64,000 nucleotides of DNA from Nocardia sp. alder85J (GTDB taxonomy: Bacteria; Actinomycetota; Actinomycetes; Mycobacteriales; Mycobacteriaceae), in assembly GCF_020176955.2 (NCBI RefSeq), contig NZ_JAIUCZ020000005.1:62001-126000 (forward strand). Reading direction: 5' to 3'. Made by a program: the position numbers and the translations under genes. The notes beneath the pieces are model-generated. The model did no database searches, was not told where the DNA came from, and saw only the letters and a program-made list of their open reading frames with translations. Positions 51,585 through 61,600 of this stretch are shown piece after piece (the stretch's first letter is position 1; each line of letters begins with the position of its first letter).

Positions 51585-52862
51585 ATGGCACACTTCACCA
51601 AGCCGGCTACGGGTAGCTGGACCACGAACTACCCCGAATTGGGTACCGGGCCCGTCGATTTCACCGACTCGATCGATCCCGCCTTCTACGAGGACGAGAA
51701 GGCCGCGATCTTCCGCAAGTCGTGGCTCAACGTCGGCCGGGTCAACAAGCTCCCGCGGGTGGGCAGCTACTTCACCAAGGAACTGCCGTTCCTCAACACC
51801 TCGATCGTGATCGTCCGCGATTCCGAGAAGGAGGTGCGGGCGTTCTACAACATCTGCCGGCACCGCGGCAACAAGCTGGTGTGGAACGACTACCCCAACG
51901 AGGAAGTGCAGGGCGTCTGCCGCCAGTTCACCTGCAAGTACCACGCCTGGCGCTACAGCCTCGAGGGTGAGCTGACCTTCGTCCAGCAGGAGAAGGAGTT
52001 CTTCGACCTCGACAAGGGGCAGTACGGCCTCAAGGGCCTGCGCTGCGAGGTGTGGCAGGGCTTCATCTTCGTCAACCTCGACGACAACGCGAAGCCGCTC
52101 GAGGAGTACCTCGGCCCCTTCCTGAAGGGTGTGGAGGGCTACCCCTTCCACGAGATGACCGAGGTCTACAGCTACAAGGCCGAGATCGGCGCCAACTGGA
52201 AGCTGTTCATCGACGCGTTCGCCGAGTTCTACCACGCACCGGTGCTGCACCAGAAGCAGGCGGTCAAGGACGAGGCCGACAAGCTGATCGGCACCGGTTT
52301 CGAGGCGCTGCACTACGAGGTCGCCGCGCCGCACTCCATGGTGTCCTCCTGGGGCGGCATGGCCCCGCCGAAGGATCCCAGCATGGTCAAGCCGATCGAG
52401 CGGGAGCTGCGCTCGGGCCTGTTCGGCCCGTGGGACCGCCCCGACATCGACGGCCTGGACGAGCTGCCCGAGGGCCTCAACCCGGCCCGCCACCGGGCCT
52501 GGGGCATCGACGAGTTCGAGATCTTCCCGAACATGTCGCTGCTGTTCTGGGCGCCGGGCTGGTTCCTGACCTACCACTACTGGCCGACCTCGGTGAGCAG
52601 CCACACCTTCGAGGCCAGCCTGTACTTCGTGCCGGCCAAGAACGCGCGGCAGCGGCTGGGCCAGGAGCTCGCAGCGGTCACCTTCAAGGAGTACGCGTTG
52701 CAGGACGCCAACACCCTGGAGGCCACCCAGAAGATGCTCGAGACCCGGGCCATCAAGGAGTTCCCGCTCAACGACCAGGAAGTCCTGCTGCGCCACCTGC
52801 ACACCCACGTCCAGAAGATCGTTGCCGACCATCGCGCCAACGGCAACGGAAAGGCGAACTGA
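51585..52862 (+). CDS. Rieske non-heme iron oxygenase, large subunit
   Basis: 425 residues. Rieske [2Fe-2S] ligands CRHRG (about 92-96) and CKYHAW (about 117-122). Mononuclear iron region NWKLFIDAFAEFYHAPVLHQK, with the bridging Asp, then His and His. Related to aromatic-ring-hydroxylating and side-chain oxygenases with an E-x-Y-H-type site. A 113-residue protein gene follows 2 bp later and may be its partner. Ferredoxin and reductase are not in the window. Confidence 0.9.
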   Translation: MAHFTKPATGSWTTNYPELGTGPVDFTDSIDPAFYEDEKAAIFRKSWLNVGRVNKLPRVGSYFTKELPFLNTSIVIVRDSEKEVRAFYNICRHRGNKLVWNDYPNEEVQGVCRQFTCKYHAWRYSLEGELTFVQQEKEFFDLDKGQYGLKGLRCEVWQGFIFVNLDDNAKPLEEYLGPFLKGVEGYPFHEMTEVYSYKAEIGANWKLFIDAFAEFYHAPVLHQKQAVKDEADKLIGTGFEALHYEVAAPHSMVSSWGGMAPPKDPSMVKPIERELRSGLFGPWDRPDIDGLDELPEGLNPARHRAWGIDEFEIFPNMSLLFWAPGWFLTYHYWPTSVSSHTFEASLYFVPAKNARQRLGQELAAVTFKEYALQDANTLEATQKMLETRAIKEFPLNDQEVLLRHLHTHVQKIVADHRANGNGKAN

Positions 52863-52864
52863 TC

Positions 52865-53206
52865 ATGACGAACACCGAAATCAAAACCCTCCCTGCCGAT
52901 TTCGCTGACCTCCAGCGGTTCGAGGAGTGGATCCTGGCCACCGAGCCGGAGCGCTACGCCAAGCGGCTGGCCTCCTCGATGGAGGAGATGCAGGACCTGT
53001 ACGACACGGTGTTCCCGCGCTTGCAGCCCGCGCTGGACCACATCGAGACCTTCGACTGGAGCGATCTGCCCGACCCGCAGCGCTACCTGTTCCACCTGTT
53101 GCAGTCGCTGGTGATGGTGTCGTTCCCGGTGGAGGTGTGGAAGCAGGCGCGGGTGCCCGATTCCGGCGCCGCGTACCTCGATTGCATTCAGGAGCCGGTG
53201 GTTTGA
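52865..53206 (+). CDS. Small acidic protein linked to the Rieske oxygenase
   Basis: 113 residues from ATG 52865, 2 bp after the oxygenase stop. All-helical composition with a Trp/Phe-rich pattern (RFEEWILATEPERYAKRLASSMEEMQDLYD; FDWSDLPDPQRYLFHLLQSLVMVSFPVEVWKQ). No beta-subunit (NTF2-like) pattern and no Cys cluster. Tight spacing suggests an oxygenase partner or chaperone. Family not recognised. Confidence 0.65.
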   Translation: MTNTEIKTLPADFADLQRFEEWILATEPERYAKRLASSMEEMQDLYDTVFPRLQPALDHIETFDWSDLPDPQRYLFHLLQSLVMVSFPVEVWKQARVPDSGAAYLDCIQEPVV

Positions 53207-53209
53207 ATC

Positions 53210-54427
53210 ATGCTGACACTGAAGGCGGCCGGCCTGCTCGACGTCGTCACCGGCGAAATCGTGCGGCCAGGCATTGTGCGTATCGAAGGTGAAACGATCG
53301 TCGGAGTCGGCGGAACAGCAGGGGAGGGCGACGAGGTTCTGGATCTCGGTGACCAGATACTGCTGCCCGGCCTGATGGACATGGAGGTCAACCTCCTGAT
53401 GGGCGGCCGCGGCGAGACCGGCCTGTCCTCCAGTGTCACCGATGACCCGGCCCTGCGAATGCTGCGTGCGGTGGGCAATGCCCGCCGCACGCTGCGGGCC
53501 GGGTTCACCACCGTCCGCAACCTCGGCCTGTTCGTGAAGACCGGCGGGTATCTGCTGGACGTCGCGCTGGGCAAGGCGATCGACCAGGGCTGGATCGACG
53601 GGCCGCGCATCGTGCCCGCCGGCCACGCGATCACCCCGCTGGGCGGGCACCTGGATCCCACCATGTTCTCCGCATTCGCCCCCGACGTGCTGCACCTGAC
53701 CCTGGAAGAGGGCATCGCCAACGGCGTGGACGAGGTGCGCAAGGCGGTGCGGTACCAGATCAAGTACGGCGCCGAGGTGATCAAGATCTGTGTCTCCGGC
53801 GGCGTCATGTCGCTGACCGGATCGCCCGGCGCGCAACACTATTCGGACGACGAGCTGCGCGCGATCACCGACGAGGCACACCGCCGCGGCATGAAGGTGG
53901 CCGCGCACACGCACGGCGCCGACGCGGTCCGCCACGCCATCGAATGCGGCGTCGACTGCATCGAGCACGGCTTCCTCATCGAGGACGACACCATCGACCT
54001 GATGGTGGAGCGCGGCACCTGGCTGGTGCCGACCACCGGGCTCACCGACTACATGGACATCTCCAAGGCCGACCCGAAGCTGAAAGCCAAAGCGGCGGAG
54101 ATGTATCCGAAGGCGCGCAACTCGGTGCTGGCCGCCTACAAGGCCGGCGTGAAGATCGCCGTCGGCACCGACGCGCCGGCGATCCCGCACGGCAAGAACG
54201 CCGCCGAACTCGTCGCGCTCGTGGCGCGCGGCCTGGATCCGGCGGATGTGCTGCGGGCGGCCACCGTCAACGCGGCCGAGCTGATCGACGCCGAGGACCG
54301 CGGCCGCATCGCCGAGGGCCTGCTGGCCGACATCATCGCCGTGCCCGGCAATCCCCTCGACGACATCTCCGTGACCCAGAAGGTTGGGTTCGTCATGAAA
54401 GGCGGCAAGGTCTTTGTCCAGAACTGA
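53210..54427 (+). CDS. Amidohydrolase-superfamily protein lacking the HxH metal motif
   Basis: 405 residues, close to imidazolonepropionase/prolidase-like amidohydrolases. Later metal-site motifs are intact: VIKICVSGGV (carboxylated Lys), AAHTHG (His), CIEHG (His), and VGTDAP (Asp). The first motif, normally PGL-D-x-H-x-H, reads PGLMDMEVNLL, so both His ligands are replaced by Glu and Asn. Either this is a mononuclear variant with different chemistry or it no longer binds the alpha metal. It starts 3 bp after the small gene. Confidence 0.85.
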   Translation: MLTLKAAGLLDVVTGEIVRPGIVRIEGETIVGVGGTAGEGDEVLDLGDQILLPGLMDMEVNLLMGGRGETGLSSSVTDDPALRMLRAVGNARRTLRAGFTTVRNLGLFVKTGGYLLDVALGKAIDQGWIDGPRIVPAGHAITPLGGHLDPTMFSAFAPDVLHLTLEEGIANGVDEVRKAVRYQIKYGAEVIKICVSGGVMSLTGSPGAQHYSDDELRAITDEAHRRGMKVAAHTHGADAVRHAIECGVDCIEHGFLIEDDTIDLMVERGTWLVPTTGLTDYMDISKADPKLKAKAAEMYPKARNSVLAAYKAGVKIAVGTDAPAIPHGKNAAELVALVARGLDPADVLRAATVNAAELIDAEDRGRIAEGLLADIIAVPGNPLDDISVTQKVGFVMKGGKVFVQN

Positions 54428-54830
54428 AGATCTGCTGGAGATCCAGCAGCTGCTCGCCAAGTACGCGGTCACCATGACCAAGGGCGACGTACAGGGCGTG
54501 CTGGAGGTGTTCACCCCCGACGGCTCCTACAGCGCCTTCGGTGACACCTACACCCTCGACCTGTTCCCGGAACTGGTGGAGGCGGCGCCGAAAGGCCTGT
54601 TCCTCACCGGAACTCCGCTGCTCGAGATCGACGGCGACACCGCCACCGGCACCCAGACGCTGTGCTTCGTGGAGCACAGCGCGCACGACATGCGCATCGG
54701 GTACTACACCGACCAATTGGTGCGGACCGAGCAGGGCTGGCGGCTGAAGACCCGGAAGATGACGTTCATCCGGCGGAGCGGGGAGCACGACAGCGGCATC
54801 CCGCACGCCTTCGAACGCTCGAAGAGTTGA
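54414..54830 (+). CDS. SnoaL-like/NTF2-fold protein
   Basis: 138 residues from TTG 54414, overlapping the amidohydrolase end by 14 nt, with AAGG upstream. NTF2-like pattern: LEIQQLLAKYAVTMTKGDVQGVLEVFTPDGSYSAFG, then LCFVEHSAHDMRIGYYTDQLVRTEQGWRLKTRKMTFIRR. Could act as a dehydratase/isomerase (steroid-isomerase fold) or a dioxygenase-like small subunit. Part of the plus-strand catabolic operon. Confidence 0.78.
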   Translation: MSRTEDLLEIQQLLAKYAVTMTKGDVQGVLEVFTPDGSYSAFGDTYTLDLFPELVEAAPKGLFLTGTPLLEIDGDTATGTQTLCFVEHSAHDMRIGYYTDQLVRTEQGWRLKTRKMTFIRRSGEHDSGIPHAFERSKS

Positions 54831-54871
54831 GCCTTGTCCCACCGGTTTCGCCCGGCGTGAAAGGACGCTGT

Positions 54872-55993
54872 ATGAGTGCACCTGTGATACCCGATGTGGC
54901 GCAGTTCCGCTCGGAGTTGCGCAGCTGGCTCGACGAGAACGACCTGTCCCCCGGCGCCGACCACTCGCTGGACGGACAGGTGGCGCAGCTGGGCCGGGTT
55001 CGCCGGGCCCTGTACGACGCCGGCTGGATGCGGTACGGCTGGCCCGCCGAAGTCGGTGGGCTCGGCGGGCCCGCCGTACTGCGCTCGGTGCTCGGCGAGG
55101 AGGTCGCCACCCGCGACCTCGCCGAGCCCGGCCTGTACTCGATGATCGAGGTCCTGGTACCGACGATGATCTCCCACGCCCGGCCCGAGCTGGCCGCGGA
55201 GATGGTGCCGCTGATGCTGTCCGGCGCCGAACAGTGGTGCCAGGGCTTCTCCGAGCCCGGTTCCGGCAGCGACCTGGCCTCGTTGACGACGAAAGCCGTT
55301 CCCGACGGCGACAATTGGATCGTCAACGGCCAGAAGGTGTGGACCAGTTTGGCGCAGTACGCGTCCCGCTGCGTCCTGCTCACCCGGACCGCGCCCGGCC
55401 ACGCTGGGATCACGGCCTTCTTCGTCGACATGGACACCCCCGGCATCACCGTGCGGCCGCTGAAAACCATGCACGGTCTCGATGAATTCGCCGAAGTGTA
55501 CTTCGACGATGTGGTGGTGCCCGGTGACCGGATGCTCGGAAACCTCGGCGACGGCTGGCAATTGGCGATGGACCTGCTGCCGCACGAGCGTTCCACCTGC
55601 TTCTGGCACCGTGGCGCCTACCTGTTCAACCGCCTGGACAAGCTGATCGCGCAGACCACCGCGCCACTGTCCGACACCGGCGTGGACGCCGAACTCGGCT
55701 CCGCGTACCTGGCGCTGCACACCCTGCGCTGCCGCTCCCGCATCACCCAGCAGACCCTCGCCGACGGCGGCCACCTGGGCCCGGAGACCTCGGTCGACAA
55801 GGTGCTGCTGGCCACCGCGGAACAGCAGTTGATGAACACCGTCCGGGACCTCGTCCCCGGCGCGGTGGAATTCGACGACATCGAATGGCGGACCGAGTTC
55901 CTGTACGCCCGCGCCGCCACCATCTACGGCGGCACCGCGGAGATCCAGCGCAACATCATCGCCCGCCGCCTGCTGGACCTGGGCAAGGAGTGA
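54872..55993 (+). CDS. Acyl-CoA dehydrogenase, first subunit of a heterodimer
   Basis: 373 residues from ATG 54872. ACAD motifs: MRYGWPAEVGGLGG, GFSEPGSGSDLASL, GQKVWTSLAQYA and a C-terminal IYGGTAEIQRNIIARRLLDL. Pairs with the following shorter ACAD gene 2 bp downstream. In actinobacterial steroid side-chain degradation such paired genes encode alpha2-beta2 ACADs that act on bulky ring-linked acyl-CoAs. This supports a ring-bearing substrate, by analogy only. Confidence 0.9.
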   Translation: MSAPVIPDVAQFRSELRSWLDENDLSPGADHSLDGQVAQLGRVRRALYDAGWMRYGWPAEVGGLGGPAVLRSVLGEEVATRDLAEPGLYSMIEVLVPTMISHARPELAAEMVPLMLSGAEQWCQGFSEPGSGSDLASLTTKAVPDGDNWIVNGQKVWTSLAQYASRCVLLTRTAPGHAGITAFFVDMDTPGITVRPLKTMHGLDEFAEVYFDDVVVPGDRMLGNLGDGWQLAMDLLPHERSTCFWHRGAYLFNRLDKLIAQTTAPLSDTGVDAELGSAYLALHTLRCRSRITQQTLADGGHLGPETSVDKVLLATAEQQLMNTVRDLVPGAVEFDDIEWRTEFLYARAATIYGGTAEIQRNIIARRLLDLGKE

Positions 55994-55995
55994 GC

Positions 55996-56802
55996 ATGAG
56001 CATGGATCCCGCCGAGCTGGAACTGCTCACCGAAACCCTGCGCAAGACGATGTCGACCACCACCGGCGGCGCGCTGGACCGCGCGCTGACCGACCTCGGC
56101 TGGCTCGACATGCTCACCGATATGCCGGAAGTCGCGGTGCCCCTGGTGTTCCGGCTGCTCGGGGAGACCGGCGCGCACGCCTCCGTCCTCAACGACGTGG
56201 TGCGGCACGCGGCGGGGCAACCGGTTGCGGACGACGCCACCGTCCCGCTGCCGTTCACCGGCGGCGCCTGGATCGCCTGGGAGCGAGGCGATTCCGCCGC
56301 CTCCGCCGCCGGCGCGGCAGTGGACGGGGAACTCCCCCTGCGAAAGGTGGACTCCGGCAGCGAGATTCCGCTGGCCGCGGGCCGCACCGCCCTGGCCTGG
56401 TGGCTGATCGGCTCCGGCCGGACCATGCTCTCCCTGGCCCGCACCCACGTCCTGGACCGGGTCCAGTTCGGCCGCCCCCTGGCCTCGTTCCAAGCGGTCC
56501 GGCACCGCCTGGCCGAAACCCTGGTCGCCCTGGAAGGCGCGGAAGCCACCCTGACGGTGGCCGACAGCGACCTGGGCGCCCTGCTGGCCAAGGCCGCCGC
56601 CGGCCAGGCCGCCCTGACCGCGACCCGGCACTGCCAGCAGGTGCTCGGCGGCATCGGCTTCACCGACGAGCACGACCTGCACCGGCACATCCGCCGGGTG
56701 CTGGTGCTCGACGGATTGCTGGGCAGCGCACGGGAACTCACCCGCGAGGCGGGTGCGTTGATCCGGGCCGAGGGTGCGGCGCCACGGTTGGCGCAGCTGT
56801 AG
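55996..56802 (+). CDS. Acyl-CoA dehydrogenase-like second subunit
   Basis: 268 residues, much shorter than a full ACAD. It keeps the C-terminal helical bundle (HVLDRVQFGRPLASFQAVRHRLAETLVALEGAE, CQQVLGGIGFTDEHDLHRHIRRV) but has a reduced middle domain. In heterodimeric ACADs the two subunits share FAD site and catalytic residue. The Arg in VLDRVQFGRP and the GGIGFTDEHDLHR segment fit the subunit that contributes the catalytic or FAD-contact residues. Last gene before a strong terminator. Confidence 0.88.
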   Translation: MSMDPAELELLTETLRKTMSTTTGGALDRALTDLGWLDMLTDMPEVAVPLVFRLLGETGAHASVLNDVVRHAAGQPVADDATVPLPFTGGAWIAWERGDSAASAAGAAVDGELPLRKVDSGSEIPLAAGRTALAWWLIGSGRTMLSLARTHVLDRVQFGRPLASFQAVRHRLAETLVALEGAEATLTVADSDLGALLAKAAAGQAALTATRHCQQVLGGIGFTDEHDLHRHIRRVLVLDGLLGSARELTREAGALIRAEGAAPRLAQL

Positions 56803-56812
56803 AAGGTTCAGT

Positions 56813-56859
56813 GCACGGTGCCGGTCGTGAGATGGATTCACCACCGGCACCGTGCTTTT
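56813..56859 (+). terminator. Rho-independent terminator of the plus-strand catabolic operon
   Basis: Perfect 13-bp stem GCACGGTGCCGGT (56813-56825) / ACCGGCACCGTGC (56843-56855), a further GTGA/TCAC pair inside the loop, and TTTT directly after (56856-56859). 10 bp past the ACAD stop. Confidence 0.9.
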
Positions 56860-57090
56860 CGGGTGCCGGACCGCGTCCAGCTGTCGATCGTGTGGTCGCC
56901 CTGGTGCGCGGCGCAGAAAATCGGTCGCGCGGCCGCAGTGGATGTGGCTACTCTCGGAGTGCGGCTGATTCGTCCGCCTCGGGAAGGGCGGTTCACACCC
57001 TCCGCGCGGTAATCGACACGCCCGGCAGCACGCCTCCCATGGATACCAGGTCCGATCGGGTATCCACGGAACCGGTAGATTCCGACCCCC

Positions 57091-57645
57091 ATGCCGGCAC
57101 CGGATCAGGACGTGATGATGACCGATATCCACCGCAACGCGCACACCGTGACGCGTTGGCAGATCGGCACCGACCTCCCGTTCGAGACGTTCCGACGGGA
57201 CTTCGAAAGAGCCGCACCGGTATTCGACAGCGCCGCGGTCGAATCGATCACCGCCCGCGGTGGATCCTGGGACGAGATCCGCGCGGCCGTCGCCGCGAAC
57301 GCCCCGCACGGCCTGATGATCTTCGCGTCGATCGACGCGAAACCACTGATGTCGGCCGCCGGTCACCACAACCCGGCGGTCGAGTACCTGCTCGGCAACC
57401 ATGTCATCGCCGAGCGAATGTACCGGCACAGCCCCCTGGCCCTGTTGTACGCACCACTGCGCGTGCTGATCTTCGCCGACGAGCACGGCAACGCCGTTTT
57501 CGCCCTGGACCAGCCGAGCACCGTTTTCGCCGGTCTGGACGACCCCCGGATCACCGAAGTCGGCCACGAACTCGACCGCAAGGTAACCGCCCTCTTGGCC
57601 GTCATCGGCGTAGACCCGCAAGAGATCCTCACCGACGGCAACTGA
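57091..57645 (+). CDS. DUF302-like protein
   Basis: 184 residues from ATG 57091 (ATG 57115 or 57118 is also possible; the AGGACG before those is the better ribosome site). The second half reads as a DUF302 domain: HNPAVEYLLGNHVIAERMYRHSPLALLYAPLRVLIFAD, then GNAVFALDQPSTVFAGLDDPRITEVGHELDRKV. DUF302 proteins are small soluble proteins of unknown function, often stress-linked. An HD-domain gene follows 36 bp later. Confidence 0.72.
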   Translation: MPAPDQDVMMTDIHRNAHTVTRWQIGTDLPFETFRRDFERAAPVFDSAAVESITARGGSWDEIRAAVAANAPHGLMIFASIDAKPLMSAAGHHNPAVEYLLGNHVIAERMYRHSPLALLYAPLRVLIFADEHGNAVFALDQPSTVFAGLDDPRITEVGHELDRKVTALLAVIGVDPQEILTDGN

Positions 57646-57681
57646 GCCGGGAGCACACCGGCCACCGACCTTGGAGGACGA

Positions 57682-58320
57682 ATGCCCGAAACAATCGCCG
57701 GAATAACCATTCCGGACACCGAACTCGTCCGAGCCGCGACAGCACTGGTCCGAGCCGCAGCCGACGACACGATCTTCAACCATTCCCGCCGGGTATTCCT
57801 CTGGGGTTCACTGAAACTGGCCGCCCGCGGCCTCACCGCCGACCCGGAACTGGCCTACGTGGGCGCCCTCTTCCACGACCTCGGCCTGACCCCCGGCTAC
57901 GGCACCACAACGCAGCGATTCGAACTCGACGGCGCCGACGCCGCACAGAACTTCCTCCTCGACCACGGCCGCCCCGAGCACGACGCCCGCACCGTCTGGC
58001 TGGCCATCGCCCTGCACACCACCCCCGAAATCCCCCTGCGCCTGCCACCGGAGGTCGCCGTGGTCACCCTCGGCGTCGAAACCGACGTCCTCGGCTTCGA
58101 CCTCGACGAGATCACCGCCGGCCAACGCACCGCAGTCGTAGCCGCCCACCCCCGCCCGGACTTCAAGAACCGCATCCTCCGCGCCTTCCACCAAGGCATG
58201 GCCGACCGCCCCGACACCACCTTCGGAACCATGAACGACGACGTCCTGGCCCACTTCGACCCGACCTTCCAGCGCCAGGACTTCGTCGACATCATCCGCG
58301 ACAGCGCCTGGCCGGAATGA
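57682..58320 (+). CDS. HD-domain hydrolase-like protein
   Basis: 212 residues. HD-type metal motifs: FNHSRRVFLWG (first His), ALFHDLGL (the HD pair, about residue 75) and the downstream WLAIALHT. Similar to small cyanamide-hydratase-like and phosphohydrolase-like HD proteins. GGAGGA ribosome site. Substrate unknown. Confidence 0.8.
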   Translation: MPETIAGITIPDTELVRAATALVRAAADDTIFNHSRRVFLWGSLKLAARGLTADPELAYVGALFHDLGLTPGYGTTTQRFELDGADAAQNFLLDHGRPEHDARTVWLAIALHTTPEIPLRLPPEVAVVTLGVETDVLGFDLDEITAGQRTAVVAAHPRPDFKNRILRAFHQGMADRPDTTFGTMNDDVLAHFDPTFQRQDFVDIIRDSAWPE

Positions 58321-58339
58321 GCGCCGCTCCCGCGCCCGC

Positions 58340-58555
58340 CTACCTCCGCGACATCCCAGCGATCAATCCGCCGCCGACCAGGACGACGGCAAGCCCGTAC
58401 AACGCAATCGGAATACCCTTCGGATCGCTTTTACCATGCGGATGCCACACCGCGTCGAGCCCCATCACCCCACCGAACAGAACCACGACCAGGATCACCC
58501 AGCACAGCCTGATCAGCCAGATGTTGTATGTGGGCCGTTGTTGCTTCCCGGGCAT
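58340..58555 (-). CDS. Small two-helix membrane protein
   Basis: 71 residues from ATG 58555. Two transmembrane helices (about 12-32, WLIRLCWVILVVVLFGGVMGL; about 48-67, GIPIALYGLAVVLVGGGLIAG) with a short charged loop. Convergent with the HD gene, 19 bp apart. Function unknown. Confidence 0.65.
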   Translation of the reverse strand: MPGKQQRPTYNIWLIRLCWVILVVVLFGGVMGLDAVWHPHGKSDPKGIPIALYGLAVVLVGGGLIAGMSRR

Positions 58556-58670
58556 AGTTCCATCTTGCCGCGACCCGGCGAATTGCCTGGTGCGGCACCA
58601 TAAGACGCACTCCGGTCGAAGGTATCAGCCCCACCACATCGAGTCCTGCTGAGCCCTGTCGAGATCGCGC

Positions 58671-61600
58671 CTAAAACGCATTCCAGCGCTGCCGGGTGTC
58701 GCCGGCGCGCAGCGACGCGACCCGGTGGCGGAATTCTGCCGCATGTCGCGGGCTGACGTCGATGATCTGCATCAGCCAGGTGACCATGGTGAGCTCTCGC
58801 ACGGCACGCAGCGTTTCATACTCGGACTGTCGAGTGACGTCACGTCCATAGATCTGCGCGAACGCGGAATACTCGGTAGCGCTCATATCGAAGCGATCGA
58901 CCGTCATGGCGATGGTGGTGATGTCCATTGCCACGGACCGTGCGCAACGACCTCGAAATCCGACAGCAGGGGGCCATTGGCGGTGGCGAGGACGTTACCC
59001 AGATGAGCATCTCCGTGGATGGTGGTCAGCTCGGGAAATTCTATCGCACTGTAACTTTCGCGCAGCTGATGGTACATCTCGGTGAGGAACGCGACGTCGT
59101 CCGGATCCGCATTGCCCGGATTGGACAGCCGGTCGGGGACGGCGACGAAGGGGTCGAAGGTCTGGAGCGGGAAGCCCGGCTGAGGCAAGGAGTGGAACTC
59201 CCGGAGCAGGGCCGCGAGTTGATCGGTGGTGGCCTCGCCGACGATATCGACGAGGTTCCAGAAGGTGACCACACGGCCGTCGACCCGGATCGGCTGCGGG
59301 AGTCGCTCGGCGACCCGGACCGCCGGATACCCGTGATGAGCGAGCCACCGTGCAACGGCGAGTTCCTTCTCGACGCGGGGCAGACGTTCGTCACTACGCG
59401 CGATCCGGGCGACGACACCGGCGCTTTCGAGCGCATAGATGGCGTTCTCACCCATCCGCAGCAGTCGGGCGTCGTCGATCCGGACATCGGCTTCCAATGC
59501 CGCCAATTGCAATGTGTGATGAGATGATTCGGCATTGAACGGGTGAACGTTTCGGTCAGCCATTCGCTCGACTCTAGTCCCCGCTCCAGGGGCCGGATCG
59601 GCTTTGAGTCCGAGCGCCCGGCGCCGGTCGGCGACTCGGGTGCGCCATCGGCGGGCGACCGTATCGGCACCGTCGATCCATTGTGCGGGCGGCACTTGCA
59701 TGTCGGCGGTGGTGTCATCGAAAAAGTGCGCGATTTCGACGAGGTAGTAGTACTCACCACCCGCAGTGCACTGTTCGAGTCGACCGCGAGCGGCGTGCAA
59801 TCCCACGCGATCATCTCGAACCGCACGATGGAAGCAGTCGGCGAAGCGGAGGTAGGCCAGCGCGGATCCGAGTCCGTCGCCGGAATACGACCGCTCGAGT
59901 TCGGCGACATGCTCGGACCATTCGGTGTCCCGGCCGACATCCTGGAGCAGCACGGCGGTACTCACCTGAGCCTGCGACCAAGTCTGATTCAGGCCGCGCA
60001 GCAGCTTGTTGGCCAAGGCGATCTGGCCCGCGGCATGATCGGCGTCGCCGAGTGCGGTAGCGAACGCCAGTCCGGCTTGGGCGAGCGCCGCGGGGCCGGG
60101 CTGGTCGTGATCGAGAGCAGCCTGTCGTCCGGCTGTGTACGCCGCGAACGCACGAGTGAAATCGGCATGCACCCACCAGAGATGGCCGAGGGCTCGGTAG
60201 TAGTGGGTGTCGTGGTCGAGCGCCTCAATCGTCGACAGAGCCTCGGGGAATTCGCCGAGGTGGCGGGCAATGTGGGACAAGCCTCGCAATGCCTGTCCGG
60301 CCATCGGACTGGTGCCCGCCGCAACATGGCGCATGTTCGCCGCGGATTCCCGGAAGAGGCCGAGATGACGTTGATTTTCGCCGAGGTAGTAGCGGGCGAG
60401 ATCCTCACCCGCCGCGGACAGGTGGTCCGAGGCGAGCACGTCGGTGAGTTCGTCGACGCTGACCTGACGGTCGGCGCGCTGCCCGAGCGAGATCGCGTGT
60501 AGTGTCTTGGCCAATCCCGAGGCGGCACAATCATTCTCAGCGACCTCGGCGATCTCCAACGGCTCCCAGACCGATTCCATGACATACCGCCACGCGGCGT
60601 CGACGAGCCAGTCGGGCTCGAGATCGTATTCGCAGGCGAGGTTCAGGCCCTGGGTCAGACACGACATCAACCCCTGGCGCCACCGGTAACCGCCGGTCAC
60701 CGGCACCCTGGTACCCAGAGCGGTGAGAGTGGTTCGAGCCGCGCGGCGCCAATCCGCCGGAGACCAGCGGTCCTCCGTGGTGGCGTCCGCGGCCCGGACG
60801 GTAGTCCGCAACAGATCGTGCAGTCGGTACGGCCAAGGTGCGGCCGGATCGTGTGTCACGAAGGGGTGTTCGACGAGATTCAGAGCGGCGGCATCGCGAG
60901 ACAACCCGGCGGCCTCGGTCGCGAGATCGATCGTGAACGAGTCCAGCAGACTCACCGTACGCAGGACGGTCCGCTCGTCCGGACTGAGGTCACGGACGAT
61001 ACGAGCCACCAGAGCGGGGAAATCCCGCTGGAACTCTTCGGGATCGGGAGTAACTCCGTTGCGGGACAACAGATCCTGGAATCGCATGACAGCCAGATCG
61101 AGGTACAGCGGCAAACCGTATGACCTGGCGGAGATCTCATCGCGAACAGGGCCCGGAATCGCAGGTTCGCCTGCGCGAGTGAGACGGTCACGCAGGTACT
61201 GCTCACGATCATGGTCGGACAGATAACCGACCAGGTGTTGCCGCGGCTCACCCGTCGCACCAGGCGCCAGACCGGGCCAGCGATGCGGTCCTGCCCAATC
61301 GAATTGGCCTTCGAGGGCAGGATTGTCCCACTCGAGCCGGTTGCGGCTGGTGATCACGAACAGCGCATTGGGCATCAGCCACACCATGCGCTGGAACAGC
61401 TTCTCCACTTCCCGGTGGCTGCGGTCGGAGATCTCCTCGAAGGTGTCCAGCAGAATCACCGGAGTCGACGAGTGCTTCGGCGGAATCTGGGCAAGATCCC
61501 AGGCCAGCAGATGCGGAAAGTAACCGAGAGTCTCGATGTCCTGATCGGCCTCCAGCAGATCGGGCAGCCGCGCACAGCGCGCGAACGCTATCGCCTTGTC

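Noticed and set aside
56818..58652. 750-codon plus-strand frame through the DUF302 and HD genes
   Set aside because: Arg/Pro/His-rich shadow of two well-formed genes in another frame.
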